Made by a program: the position numbers and the translations under genes | Shown here: positions 43,904 through 52,865 of the stretch, in pieces | How positions within the stretch are numbered: the stretch's first letter is position 1 | Layout: each line of letters opens with the position of its first letter | Source: JBCBWG01 sp036804185 | Lineage (GTDB): Bacteria; Pseudomonadota; Alphaproteobacteria; Rhizobiales; Hyphomicrobiaceae | Assembly (NCBI GenBank): GCA_050330095.1 | Contig: JBHJOC010000035.1 | Location: forward strand, 1 to 64,000 | Length of the DNA: 64,000 bases | Direction of reading: 5' to 3' | Notes under the pieces: model-generated | Database searches by the model: none | Told to the model about the DNA's origin: nothing | What the model saw: only the letters and a program-made list of their open reading frames with translations

Positions 43904-44893
43904 TCAGTTAGCGCCGAAGATCTCCGTGAACTTCGCCTTGTTGGCATCGGTTTCTGCCAGCGCCTTTGCAGCATCGAACGCCATGATCTTGACGCTGTCC
44001 AGGGTTGGGAAACCCGCTGGCGGGCTAACAGCGGGGTGCGCCGGCATATAGCCTTGCGCGACGGCGAGCTTCTGACCTTCTTCCGACAGAAGGAAATCGA
44101 CAAACGCCTTGGCGGCTGCGGGGTTCTGGGTGCTGCTCAGAATTGCAACCGGCTCGGAGATGGCCGACACCCCCTCTTTCGGAGCGACGAAGGCAACGGG
44201 GGCCCCCTTTGCGGCCTCCCTGATCGGCATGAAGTCGACGATTACGCCGTAGAGCATCTCGCCGCCGGCCACGGCCTTGAGAACGCCGCCGTTGCCGCCT
44301 GCAGCTTGCGCGCCGTTTGCTTTGAGCTGCGCGTAGTAGTCCCATCCTGCATCGAGATTTGCGACGAGGGTCGCTGTATGGATCAGCGCTGCGCCAGAGG
44401 TCAGCGGCGATGGCATCATGATCTGCCCCTTCGCCTCCGGCTTCAGCAGGTCAAGCCACGACGTCGGCTTCATCGGAGCAGCCGTGTTGTAGACAATCCC
44501 CGTCGTGATGAGTTTGGTTGCAAACCATGTTTTCTCGGGATCGTGGATGCCGGCTGCGTAGGAGGAGACGTCAGCGTCGGCGTGCGCCAAGAGGCGTCCC
44601 TGCTGCTTGAGGCCTTCCATCGTGACGCTGTCGGCGATCAAAAGCACGTCGGCTGGCGACGCCCCGGCTGCGAGTTCAGCTTCGAGCTTCGCCATGATCT
44701 TCGTCGTCCCATCACGGACGAACGTGATGTCAACGTTGGGATATTTGGCCTTGAACGCATCGATCGTCTGTTGGGCATCGGTGTTGGGCTGGCTCGTGTA
44801 AAGTGTGAGCTTGCCGTCGATTGCGTATGCTGTGGTGGCGAACAGGCCCATGAGGGCAGCCGCGGTCAAAGCGCGGAGGGTGGCACGTGTCAT
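43904..44893 (-). CDS. Iron(III)-type ABC transporter substrate-binding protein
   Basis: A 329-residue periplasmic protein with a signal peptide ending ATTAYA near residue 24. The mature part opens with GKLTLYTSQPNTDAQQTIDA, and FKAKYPNVDITFVRDGT, KAFVDFLLSEEGQKLAVAQG and GYMPAHPAV fit the FbpA-like (type 1/6) binding-protein family. Ligand is likely ferric iron but could be another small molecule. ATG 44893 has GGAG upstream. First gene of a two-gene minus-strand unit with the fused permease. Confidence 0.9.
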   Translation of the reverse strand: MTRATLRALTAAALMGLFATTAYAIDGKLTLYTSQPNTDAQQTIDAFKAKYPNVDITFVRDGTTKIMAKLEAELAAGASPADVLLIADSVTMEGLKQQGRLLAHADADVSSYAAGIHDPEKTWFATKLITTGIVYNTAAPMKPTSWLDLLKPEAKGQIMMPSPLTSGAALIHTATLVANLDAGWDYYAQLKANGAQAAGGNGGVLKAVAGGEMLYGVIVDFMPIREAAKGAPVAFVAPKEGVSAISEPVAILSSTQNPAAAKAFVDFLLSEEGQKLAVAQGYMPAHPAVSPPAGFPTLDSVKIMAFDAAKALAETDANKAKFTEIFGAN

Positions 44894-45195
44894 GGTTGGT
44901 TGCTCCATTCGTCGCATCTGAGCGCGACGCGGCGGAGCTAGACCGGCTGCGTTACAGTTCGATGACAGCTTGGTGTGCGGGCGGCGAAACAGCTCGGCGG
45001 CTTGGCGAGGTTCGGACAAGGCCCGGACAGTCGAACAAGGAACGCCCCGGCCAAAGCCGGGGCGTTACAGCGGTCGATGGGGCAACACCGCTGCTTGGGG
45101 CCGATCGGGGGGCGTCGGCGCCAAACTCTTAACCTTCCGTCAATCTGAACGCTGATCCGGCTCGACCTCGGTGCAAACTTCGCCAGCGATTTCCA
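44894..45195. other. Gap upstream of the iron-type binding protein, with a strong hairpin
   Basis: AACGCCCCGGC at 45041-45051 and GCCGGGGCGTT at 45056-45066 form a perfect 11-bp stem with loop CAAA. Read on the minus strand it is followed by CCTTGTTC, a weak U-tract, so it may terminate the small gene at 45196 upstream of the transporter. No other element or gene is supported in this 302-bp stretch. Confidence 0.65.
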
Positions 45196-45435
45196 TCAGA
45201 TCGCAGGCGTCGTGCGCACGTGCGTTCGCGTGCAGTGCGCCACGGACTGGTGCACGGCTTCGACACGTTTCGCGGTGTCGCCCGAGTGCCGCAGTTCCGA
45301 GTAGCCCGCGACAGCAACGGTCGACATCAGCGCTAGCAAGACACCGACCAAGCCATTAACGGTTCCAACTCCGCGCCGCTTGGCTGGGCGCGTCGCCGCC
45401 ACTGGTTCGGGCGTCGTGTTCAAGGTCTCAGACAT
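45196..45435 (-). CDS. Possible small single-span membrane protein
   Basis: A 79-residue frame: a polar N-terminus with RPAKRRG, one clear membrane segment (VNGLVGVLLALMSTVAVAGY, about 26-45), then a basic tail with HQSVAHCTRTH. The layout would place the N-terminus in the cytoplasm. The ribosome site before ATG 45435 is weak. No family recognised. It is followed by the hairpin at 45041. The 204 bp between this start and speE hold nothing I can identify. Confidence 0.42.
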   Translation of the reverse strand: MSETLNTTPEPVAATRPAKRRGVGTVNGLVGVLLALMSTVAVAGYSELRHSGDTAKRVEAVHQSVAHCTRTHVRTTPAI

Positions 45436-45639
45436 ATGCGCGGACCCCAGATCTTGACAGTTGCGTCGTTGTTTGGTGCGGCTGTGGGGCGCTGCTCATG
45501 ATCACCTCACAGCTGCGAATATAGGTGCTGGAGCCCCAGTTTCGATAATCGCAATTGCCACTCGGGACTTCACCTCTGCGTGACAGCATCGCGAGCGACG
45601 TTGCTCTTAGCGATTGCCGCGCGCCTGCGCTGCCCTGGG

Positions 45640-46569
45640 TCAAGGTTTCGCATTTGTAACGATGTCGGCGATATATCTTGGCAGAGCAAATGCCGCAGCA
45701 TGAACCTCCGGCGTCCAATATCGCGTGGTGATTTTGCGCCGGGAGGCCCTGCGCTTGAGTGTTTCGAGCGCAATCGATGCCGGGTGCGCGCCGTTGGTTG
45801 CCGTGTTCAGGGCAAATGGCCCGCCGAAGTAGCAAGGCTGCGTGCACGTCATTGGGGCTACGGTTTCGAACAGCTTGGAGAGTGACGCTGTCACCTCGCC
45901 AAGGTGCGCGGGCGCGGTAAATGGCAAGCCGTTTTGGGTGACGAGGATGCCGCCGGGTTTGAGGGCCTCGCGGCACGCTGCAAAGAATTCTGGCTGATGC
46001 AAGACCGCAGATGGGCCGATCGGCTCGGAGGAATCGACGATGATCGCGTCGAAAGCGGCCGTGGAGTCAGCGACATACTGGGCGCCGTCGCCAATGACGA
46101 CCTCTGTCCTTTCATCATTGAAAGCGCCCCCGGCGATTTCTGGATAAAATTCGAGCGACGTGTCGATCACGGCCTGATCGATCTCTGCTAGCACGGCGCG
46201 CTTTACACCCGGGTGTTTCAGGACTTCGCGCAGCACGCCGCCGTCACCGCCGCCGACAATAAGGACATCCGTTGGCCGTTCGAGGGCCATCAGCGGCACA
46301 TGCGCCATCATCTCGTGATAGACGAACTCGTCTGATGTCGTGAGCTGGAAAACGCCGTCCAGGATCAGCACTCTGCCCCATGTCTTGTTCTCGAAAATCA
46401 CCAGATGCTGATGCTCGGTCTCGATCTCGAACAAGACGCGATCGGCCTTCATCGCAACGCGCCACTCGGGATGGAACGTCTCCTCGATCCAACGCGCGCC
46501 TTGCACTTTCGGCGCCTTCGCCTTCTTATCGGACTTCTTGTCTTTCGACTTCGTCTTGTCCTTCGCCAT
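45640..46569 (-). CDS. speE: Spermidine synthase
   Basis: A 309-residue aminopropyltransferase. WGRVLILDGVFQLTTSDEFV, YHEMMAHVPL, VLIVGGGDGGVLREVLKHPG, AEIDQAVID and DGAQYV form the decarboxylated-SAM site; VDSSEPIGPS replaces the common DSTDPxGP, with Glu for Asp. It makes spermidine from putrescine. The first ~22 residues are a Lys-rich extension (MAKDKTKSKDKKSDKKAK) before the fold. GGGAG precedes ATG 46569. It follows speD with a terminator between them. Confidence 0.96.
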   Translation of the reverse strand: MAKDKTKSKDKKSDKKAKAPKVQGARWIEETFHPEWRVAMKADRVLFEIETEHQHLVIFENKTWGRVLILDGVFQLTTSDEFVYHEMMAHVPLMALERPTDVLIVGGGDGGVLREVLKHPGVKRAVLAEIDQAVIDTSLEFYPEIAGGAFNDERTEVVIGDGAQYVADSTAAFDAIIVDSSEPIGPSAVLHQPEFFAACREALKPGGILVTQNGLPFTAPAHLGEVTASLSKLFETVAPMTCTQPCYFGGPFALNTATNGAHPASIALETLKRRASRRKITTRYWTPEVHAAAFALPRYIADIVTNAKP

Positions 46570-46622
46570 CTCGATGTCTCCCGTCGAAAGTGCTGCGGAA
46601 CCTGCAATGCGCGGCATGCTCG

Positions 46623-46662
46623 CAAAAAAGCAAACGCGCACTGCCCGGAGGCAATGCGCGTT
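46623..46662 (-). terminator. Terminator between speD and speE
   Basis: On the minus strand, AACGCGCATTGCC (46662-46650), a 4-base loop and GGCAGTGCGCGTT (46645-46633) form a 13-bp stem with one mismatch. TTGCTTTTTT follows. It sits 38 bp past the speD stop and 53 bp before the speE start, so the two are probably separate or attenuated transcripts. Confidence 0.88.
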
Positions 46663-46700
46663 CAAGAGTCAAGCGGACGCTTGGCGCGCCCGCGTCGTGC

Positions 46701-47282
46701 TCAGGCAGCCTTCGCCGCCTTTTTCGAGGCAGCGGCTTTCCAGGCCATGAGGTCGAGCTCCTCGCCGCGGCGGTGCGTCTTGACGACCACGTCCTCGGCA
46801 TCGAACTCCTCACGGAGGATATCGACGCACACATGCGGGCGAGCTTCGCCGCACATGAACACGTCGAGCGCTGCATAGTTGGCCTCCGGCCAGCTATGAA
46901 TGGAGATGTGGCTCTCCGAGAGCACGGCCACACCCGACACTCCGCCATTTGGCGTGAAGTGGTGGAGGTGGAAGTGCAGCAGTGTTGCCCCGGCTTCGTC
47001 GACGCAGCGCTTCAGCGCCTTTTCGACCCGCTCGAGACTGTCGATTCCCTTCGCTCCGAAGAGATCGATGATCAAGTGATTGCCGGCATAGCGAACGCCT
47101 TCGCGCTCGATAAAGAAGTCTTTGCGCTCCTCCTGCGGATGCAGGGCTTGCGGAACCACTTCCCGAACTACAGCGGACTGCTTTTGCGCTACCGGCGCAA
47201 ACTCACCATGATCTTCCTTTTGGGCGGTGCTTGAACGAGTCAAGTCCATCCCCAATTGGAAGAGGGCGTCGTCATAGGCCAT
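46701..47282 (-). CDS. speD: S-adenosylmethionine decarboxylase proenzyme, with N-terminal extension
   Basis: A 193-residue proenzyme. VLSESHISIHSWPE contains the self-cleavage Glu-Ser pair; the Ser becomes the pyruvoyl cofactor. YAALDVFMCG and the HLHHFTPNGGVSGV stretch are typical. It makes decarboxylated SAM for SpeE. Bacterial class 1B enzymes are about 120-130 residues; here about 60 residues (start MAYDDALFQLGMDLTRSS) precede the fold, a feature I believe is shared by other alphaproteobacteria. GGAGG precedes ATG 47282. A small frame lies 27 bp upstream in the leader. Confidence 0.96.
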   Translation of the reverse strand: MAYDDALFQLGMDLTRSSTAQKEDHGEFAPVAQKQSAVVREVVPQALHPQEERKDFFIEREGVRYAGNHLIIDLFGAKGIDSLERVEKALKRCVDEAGATLLHFHLHHFTPNGGVSGVAVLSESHISIHSWPEANYAALDVFMCGEARPHVCVDILREEFDAEDVVVKTHRRGEELDLMAWKAAASKKAAKAA

Positions 47283-47309
47283 CGGACCCTCCCCAACCAG
47301 TAGATAGAT

Positions 47310-47456
47310 TTAACCCGTCCGCTCCTTACTTTTGGGGTCTAGGATTCGACAGCAGCACTGCCGCCCCCTTACCTTCAGGGCAGGTGGTCGAACGGAGAGT
47401 GCCGCATATGAGGGCAACCCCCCCGGGTTGCAAGCAGAAATCGCGATCAGCTGCAT
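47310..47456 (-). CDS. Possible 48-codon leader ORF of speD
   Basis: In the 354-bp gap upstream of speD, ATG 47456 opens a frame of 48 codons ending TAA at 47310, 27 bp before the speD ATG. It begins MQLIAISACNPGGL and has an unusual CCC triplet in GRQCCCRILDPK. There is no clear ribosome site before it (poly-A instead). Within it GCAACCC-GGGG-GGGTTGC is a perfect hairpin, and CTGCCC with GGGGCGGCAG can form another. It could be a regulatory leader peptide for polyamine control, or a structured RNA read as a frame by chance. Confidence 0.4.
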   Translation of the reverse strand: MQLIAISACNPGGLPSYAALSVRPPALKVRGRQCCCRILDPKSKERTG

Positions 47457-47636
47457 TTTTTTTGTCGATGAAGCCGTTGAACCCAAAGGTAAAAACCGTG
47501 TTTCCGTCGTGTTCGAACGCAGTGTGACAGCCTAAGCGTCCAATTATGCTCGATTTCTGGTTTAGTCGCCTGCTCTGTACCTCACCATGATGCGCCCAGC
47601 GTCTGCGCGCGGCAGGCCAAACTTCGAACGAAGGTC

Positions 47637-50054
47637 TTACTCACGTCGGCGACTGAAAATCCCACGCAGCAGGCGCTTTGCTTCGCGGCCGTCGTCCCGC
47701 AAAAGATCGTCGACGACCTCCCCAGCCGGACGCTCGTCGAATTGCCGCTTCAGGCCATCCACGGCCTCGCGCGCTTTGTCGCCGTCACCGCCGAACTGTG
47801 TGACCACGTTGCCGATCTGCTCGGCGCTGCCGAGCGCCCCGCCGATGTCCGGTGTGACCGATGGTGAGGCGAGGGGACCACGAACCCGCAAGGGTATCTC
47901 GATCCCGCGCAGATCCTGAGCTGATCCCTGCCCGGACAAGCTCGCAACGAGCCTTGGCCGCGCCCGGTAATCAATCTTGCGCTCTGGCAGATCTATCGAA
48001 CCTGCGCCCGTCGCGCGGACAAGCGGGCCGATGAGTTCAAGGTCTTGGTTCGTTGCGATGCCGCGCGAGATGTCGAACGCTGCAGCCAACGAGGCAAAAT
48101 CAGTTTTCTGCGTGGGATCTTTTTTCAGCCCGTCGAGCCGGCCCTGCTGCAGACCGCGCATGGCTTCCGCGACGTTCCAGCCGTTGATCGCGCCATCCGT
48201 GAACCTCATCGTGGCGCGCCCTTGCAGGCCCGAGACGAGCGCCCGCTCATGGGCGCCTTGGCTTGTCATCGCAAGCTCGATCCTCGCGCGACCCGAAAGC
48301 GTCTCGAACTGTGCAGCATCGCGCAGCATCGCGCGCGCATCGACGCCTTCGATCGTGGCCGTCACGGCCGCTTCGACGCCTGCCGGAATAGGCGTTGCCG
48401 TTAAGGCTCCAACGCCAACGCCACCATACAGCTGGGCCTCCGTGAGACGTGCCTCGAGCCGACCAGACTCGATCGAAAAATCCAGCCGACCCCGGTCGAT
48501 CGACAAGCCTGCCACGCGCAGTGCCGTGAGTGCCAGGTCGGAGCGCACGTCAATCGCCGTCAGTCCTGCAAGGTCGAACGGCGTTTCGCTCCAGCCGTCG
48601 CGAGCCGTGTAGCCGCGAACGCGTGGCGTGGCGGCGCGATCGGCATTCCCTCCGCCCGACCCTTGATGCAGCAAATCGTTGATATCGCGCGGACCGGCGG
48701 CAGCCGGATCGCCTGGCGAGGCCAAGTCGCCACGCCCATCCGGCCCGGTAGAAGTGCCCGTTTCACCTGCAGCCAACGCTGCCCTGACGCGATCGACGTC
48801 GAGGCCAGCAATCGCCAATTCCGCCTCGATGATGGGACGCGGGCCGGAGAGGGCGACGGTCATGTCACCGCGCGCCGTTGCGCCGAAAGCCTCCGCGGAA
48901 AGGCCGCTCAAGCGAAGGAATGAGGGCTGCGCATTGAGCTGTCCTGAAACAGACAGCGCGCCATGCTCGCCGGCGACCGGCAGATGGGTGCCAAGCATGG
49001 CCGCGAGGCGCGCAGGCTCCAGGATGGCCAGCGAGACCGGTCCTGAGAATTGGGTCACACCGCCGATATGAAGTGGACCATCGGCAGCGAGCCTGATGGC
49101 ACGGCCTTCAAGCGCAAGGCGCACCGGCACGGGCTCCGACGCAATGACGGCGCTTGGCTTCTCGAGCGTTCCGTCGAGGTCGATCCGCTCGTCGCGAAGT
49201 GTCACTTGGCCCTTGAGATTGACCGGCTCGTCCAGCCGGCCTCCCCTCAATACGATATCAATGTCCTCGAGGCGTTCTGTCAGCCCAGTTGCCTCGTTCG
49301 TGTAGGTGAGCGTTCCGTCGACGATGGTCATCGACGCAAGGGCGAACTTGCGGGCGGTCCCGGATATGGAAGCCCGGGCCGCAGCGCCAGCGCGCTCAGG
49401 GATGTCGTCGGAGTCGGACATCGTGTCGGTTGCAGCCTGGGCCACCTGCACGGGACGATCGGACAGCACCGGCAAGAGCGAGGCCCAGCTCGCACGTCCA
49501 TTGCGGTCCTGCCGCAAATCGACCACCGGCGCCAGGAGCGTGATGTCCTCGATGACCGCCTCTCCACTCAGGATCGGTAGGAGTGCCAGTCGCGTGGCAA
49601 CACTGCGGGCGGCAAACGTATCGGGCGCTGACATACCGGGTGGTGCCGACAGGCGGACGTCAGCGAATGACACGCCGAGCGACGGCCAGAAGATCAGGCT
49701 CGGGTCGCCTGCAATCGTAAGCGTGCGGCCGGTGGCCTGGGCAACCTGGGCAATGAGTTGCTCTTTGATGAGCTTTTGGGGCGAGTAGATTGCAATCGCC
49801 GCCGCCAGCGCGCCAATCGTCAACACGAGCGTTGCGACGAGCCCGATAGCAAGCCGCGCTGCCAGTAAGCGTCGTTTGCGTGGCGGCTGCACGACGGCAG
49901 TGCTGGCCCGGTCGAGGACGGCGCCTGCCGCAGCCTGTTGCCGCGCCCTGCGCCGCTGCGCCCGCGCTGACCTTGCGCCACTTCCGGGACCCGGGCGCCC
50001 CTGAAGCCCGGAGGCTCCGCGGTCACTGAACGTTGGTGGCTCTCGACCTGTCAT
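47637..50054 (-). CDS. AsmA family protein
   Basis: An 805-residue protein. After a basic, Arg-rich N-terminus (about 65 residues) comes one membrane span (LAIGLVATLVLTIGALAAAI), followed by the AsmA-type start YSPQKLIKEQLIAQVAQATG and GDPSLIFWPSLGVSFADVRL. Long beta-rich repeats follow and the C-terminal AsmA block is GTINGWN-like: DGAINGWNVAEAMRGL and DLELIGPLVRATGAGSIDL. AsmA-like proteins are inner-membrane anchored and span the periplasm, thought to help lipid transfer to the outer membrane. It is longer than E. coli AsmA (617). The 242-bp gap to the next gene shows nothing notable. Confidence 0.93.
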   Translation of the reverse strand: MTGREPPTFSDRGASGLQGRPGPGSGARSARAQRRRARQQAAAGAVLDRASTAVVQPPRKRRLLAARLAIGLVATLVLTIGALAAAIAIYSPQKLIKEQLIAQVAQATGRTLTIAGDPSLIFWPSLGVSFADVRLSAPPGMSAPDTFAARSVATRLALLPILSGEAVIEDITLLAPVVDLRQDRNGRASWASLLPVLSDRPVQVAQAATDTMSDSDDIPERAGAAARASISGTARKFALASMTIVDGTLTYTNEATGLTERLEDIDIVLRGGRLDEPVNLKGQVTLRDERIDLDGTLEKPSAVIASEPVPVRLALEGRAIRLAADGPLHIGGVTQFSGPVSLAILEPARLAAMLGTHLPVAGEHGALSVSGQLNAQPSFLRLSGLSAEAFGATARGDMTVALSGPRPIIEAELAIAGLDVDRVRAALAAGETGTSTGPDGRGDLASPGDPAAAGPRDINDLLHQGSGGGNADRAATPRVRGYTARDGWSETPFDLAGLTAIDVRSDLALTALRVAGLSIDRGRLDFSIESGRLEARLTEAQLYGGVGVGALTATPIPAGVEAAVTATIEGVDARAMLRDAAQFETLSGRARIELAMTSQGAHERALVSGLQGRATMRFTDGAINGWNVAEAMRGLQQGRLDGLKKDPTQKTDFASLAAAFDISRGIATNQDLELIGPLVRATGAGSIDLPERKIDYRARPRLVASLSGQGSAQDLRGIEIPLRVRGPLASPSVTPDIGGALGSAEQIGNVVTQFGGDGDKAREAVDGLKRQFDERPAGEVVDDLLRDDGREAKRLLRGIFSRRRE

Positions 50055-50296
50055 CGCGACAGCCTCGCAAAATCGTTTATGGACTTCGGCAGCAGTTCCA
50101 GCCGCTCGCAGTCACGCTACATACCGCATCGCAGCAGTAAAACTGTGGCAGGGATGCACGCCCTCGTGTGAAGACCGCGAAGTCCGCTGCGTTCCTCAGA
50201 GCGAAGATTTGAGGCGGACTTCTCGGTTCGAATCAATCTAGGAAATTGAAATTATTAGATGTTCGCGCATCATGACGCAGAGCGTCGGACATCGGC

Positions 50297-51583
50297 ATGG
50301 GAGCACTTGGCAACATGATCGGGCAAGGGCTGATCGCGGTCGTCGCAATACCTCTCATTGCCTGGTTGATCTCGGAGAACAGGTCGGCAATCGCAAAGCG
50401 GGACTTGGCGGTGCTCGTGTTCGGCACACTGGCGTTGCAGACGGGGCTCGCCGTTGCCTTGTTGTTGATGCCGTGGACGCGGGCGGTCTTCGACGGGCTC
50501 GGCAACGCAGTGCTCGCGCTTCAAGCTGCAACGGATGCAGGGGCGCGGCTGCTGTTCGGTTATCTCGCGGGCGGCCCGTCGCCCTTCGCTGAAACAGACC
50601 CGCAGCACCTCTACATCGTCGCGTTTCGCGTCTTGCCGATGATTCTGGTCCTGTCGGCGCTCGTACGGCTTCTTTATTACTGGGGTGTGCTCCAGCGTGT
50701 CGTGCAGGGCTTCGCCTGGGCGCTGCAGCGGACGTTCGGCACCGGTGGGCCGCTCAGCACGGGAGCTGCCGCGAGCATTTTTCTCGGGCTAGTTGAAGCG
50801 CCGCTCGTCATCAAGCCTTACGTCGCCGCCATGGGGCGGGGTGCCCTGTTCGCCGTCATGGCGTGCACGATGGCAACGGTCGCTGGCACGGTGATGGCGC
50901 TTTACGCCGCGATCCTCTCGTCAGCGGTCGATGGCGCGGCTGGCCACATCATAGCAGCGTCCCTCATCAACGTACCTGCTGCTCTGATGTTGTCGCGTCT
51001 TGCGGTTCCAGACGGTTTTCTCGGCGGCGCAGACGGCAGCGAAATCCGTTTCGAAACGCCACCGCAGAGCAGCATGGATGCAATTGCGCAAGGCACCCTG
51101 GACGGCGTCTCACTGGTTGCAGGCGTGGCTGCGATGCTCATCGTCATGATCTCGCTGGTGGCGCTCGTCAACGGCATGCTTGGCGGATTGGGCGAAGTAG
51201 CTGGCGCACCGATCACGCTCCAGCGGATCCTGGGCGTCCTGGCCGCTCCGCTCGCGTTTGCCATCGGCATTCCCTGGGAAGAGGCGACGGCGGCCGGCGC
51301 GTTGATTGGCCAGAAGGTCGTACTCAACGAGTTCCTGGCCTACCTCGAATTGATCCGTCAGCCACCGGACGCCTTGAGCGACCGTTCGAGATTGATCCTC
51401 ACCTATGCACTCTGCGGGTTCGCAAATCTTGGCTCACTCGGTATTCTTATCGGCGGCCTCGCTGCGATGGTGCCGGAACGACGGGCCGAGATCGTCGAAC
51501 TGGCGCCGCGTGCGCTGCTGATCGGCTTTCTCGCCACTTTGCTGTCAGCTGCGATCGTGAGCCTGCTCATCTGGCCAACATGA
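50297..51583 (+). CDS. CNT-family nucleoside transporter
   Basis: A 428-residue inner-membrane protein with about ten or more spans. SIFLGLVEAPLVIKPY, AVMACTMATVAGTVMALYA and CGFANLGSLGILIGG match the concentrative nucleoside transporter core (motifs around the G-x-E-A-P and GFANxGS loops). It likely imports nucleosides with protons or sodium. Start not certain: ATG 50297 is used; ATG 50315, with GGAG upstream, is also possible. Confidence 0.9.
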   Translation: MGALGNMIGQGLIAVVAIPLIAWLISENRSAIAKRDLAVLVFGTLALQTGLAVALLLMPWTRAVFDGLGNAVLALQAATDAGARLLFGYLAGGPSPFAETDPQHLYIVAFRVLPMILVLSALVRLLYYWGVLQRVVQGFAWALQRTFGTGGPLSTGAAASIFLGLVEAPLVIKPYVAAMGRGALFAVMACTMATVAGTVMALYAAILSSAVDGAAGHIIAASLINVPAALMLSRLAVPDGFLGGADGSEIRFETPPQSSMDAIAQGTLDGVSLVAGVAAMLIVMISLVALVNGMLGGLGEVAGAPITLQRILGVLAAPLAFAIGIPWEEATAAGALIGQKVVLNEFLAYLELIRQPPDALSDRSRLILTYALCGFANLGSLGILIGGLAAMVPERRAEIVELAPRALLIGFLATLLSAAIVSLLIWPT

Positions 51584-51674
51584 TGCAGAATCCGGCGCGA
51601 GCGTTGTCTCTGAGCAAGCTTGTCCCATACGTTCCGACCGAGATGCCTTCGAGAGCCACCGATCCAAACCAACG

Positions 51675-52808
51675 ATGCAGAAGCGAACGCCCTCCGTTTC
51701 AGATCAGGCCACGGGCAGCTGGCTCGACAGGAGCCTCGCGCTCGCCAAGGCTCGGCTGCCTGGGATCTTGCTGTCGTTCGCGCTCGCCTGCGCTGGCGCC
51801 CTCGTCTTCATCTGGATCGAGGCGCCGCTGCCCGTCTTCCTCGGTGCCCTGACGTTCTGCCTGGTCGCCTCCATCGCACGCCTGCCATTGTTGCGCCCGC
51901 GCTCGCTTTCGATCCCGATGCGCATCGTGCTCGGTGTGGCAGTCGGCAGCGCCTTCACTCCAGCACTCCTCGGTCGCGCCAATGAACTGGCCCTGAGCCT
52001 TGCTCTGATCGTGCCGTTCTCTGCGCTGATCACGCTGCTCGGCTTTGTATTCTACACCCGCGTCGCAGGATTCGATCGGCCGACGGCCTTTTTCGGGTCT
52101 GTCCCTGGCGGGCTCACGGACATGGTCACCATGAGTGAGGACGCAGGTGCGAACCAGAGGGCCGTGACACTCCTTTCCGCGGTCCGCATGGTCCTGATTG
52201 TGTTCGCCGTCCCGCTTTATATGCAATTCGTCGCCGGTGCGGCTGTCGGCGGTGCCGTGATCAACACGATCCATATCTGGGAGATGGAGGTTTGGGATGC
52301 CTTCGTCCTGTTGGCGCTCGGCGTCAGCGGGTGGTGGATCGCCAGGCGGCTTGGGATTGCCGGAGCTGCGATCGTCGGGCCGATGATCCTGAGCGGCGCA
52401 TTCCACGCCGGTGGCGTGACAGCGGCAAAGGTGCCAACCGAGTTGCTCATCCTGGCGCAGTTGACGCTCGGCATTCTGCTTGGCGCTCAGTTTCGCGGGC
52501 TGACGTTGCGCGAACTCTCGAAATGGGTGGCCTGGGGCGCGGTGTTCTCGACCGTCTTGATCGGACTTACGCTCGCCGTCGCCCATGGCGTGGCACGAAT
52601 GACCGGAGCTGATCCGATCTCGGTGTTGATCGCCTTCGCGCCCGGTGGTCAGTCGGAGCTGAACCTGCTGGCGATCGTCCTTAACCTTGATGTCGCGTTC
52701 ATCGCCCTGCACCACCTCGTGCGCGTCGCAGCCGTCATCATCGGGGCGCAGATTGTGTTTCGGCTGAACCCCGGTTGGAAGAAGGCAAGCCCGCGCGGGC
52801 TCGAGTGA
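51675..52808 (+). CDS. AbrB-family integral membrane protein
   Basis: A 377-residue membrane protein with about ten spans in two similar halves: FFGSVPGGLTDMV in the first and IAFAPGGQSELNLLAI in the second, the paired PGG-S/T-D/E motif of the AbrB/GntR-linked membrane family. Function is not known with confidence; members have been annotated as regulators or ammonia monooxygenase-like, without clear proof. It lies 91 bp downstream of the nucleoside transporter in the same direction. Confidence 0.86.
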   Translation: MQKRTPSVSDQATGSWLDRSLALAKARLPGILLSFALACAGALVFIWIEAPLPVFLGALTFCLVASIARLPLLRPRSLSIPMRIVLGVAVGSAFTPALLGRANELALSLALIVPFSALITLLGFVFYTRVAGFDRPTAFFGSVPGGLTDMVTMSEDAGANQRAVTLLSAVRMVLIVFAVPLYMQFVAGAAVGGAVINTIHIWEMEVWDAFVLLALGVSGWWIARRLGIAGAAIVGPMILSGAFHAGGVTAAKVPTELLILAQLTLGILLGAQFRGLTLRELSKWVAWGAVFSTVLIGLTLAVAHGVARMTGADPISVLIAFAPGGQSELNLLAIVLNLDVAFIALHHLVRVAAVIIGAQIVFRLNPGWKKASPRGLE

Positions 52809-52865
52809 TCGTCTGCTACGATGGCCTGATGGGCAGGATGGTTCTGCCAGCGCAGATGGCCCCCA

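Noticed and set aside
43799..44941. 380-residue plus-strand frame opposite the iron-type binding protein
   Set aside because: Covers a binding protein with an obvious signal peptide on the other strand; the antisense product has no recognisable motif.
45129..45317. 62-residue minus-strand frame overlapping the small membrane protein
   Set aside because: Arg/Cys-rich random composition in another frame; the overlapping frame with a membrane span is more plausible.
46020..46060. SpeE motif DSSEP read as loss of the catalytic Asp
   Set aside because: The first Asp of the motif, the catalytic one, is kept; the change is at a neighbouring position and is probably tolerated in this family.
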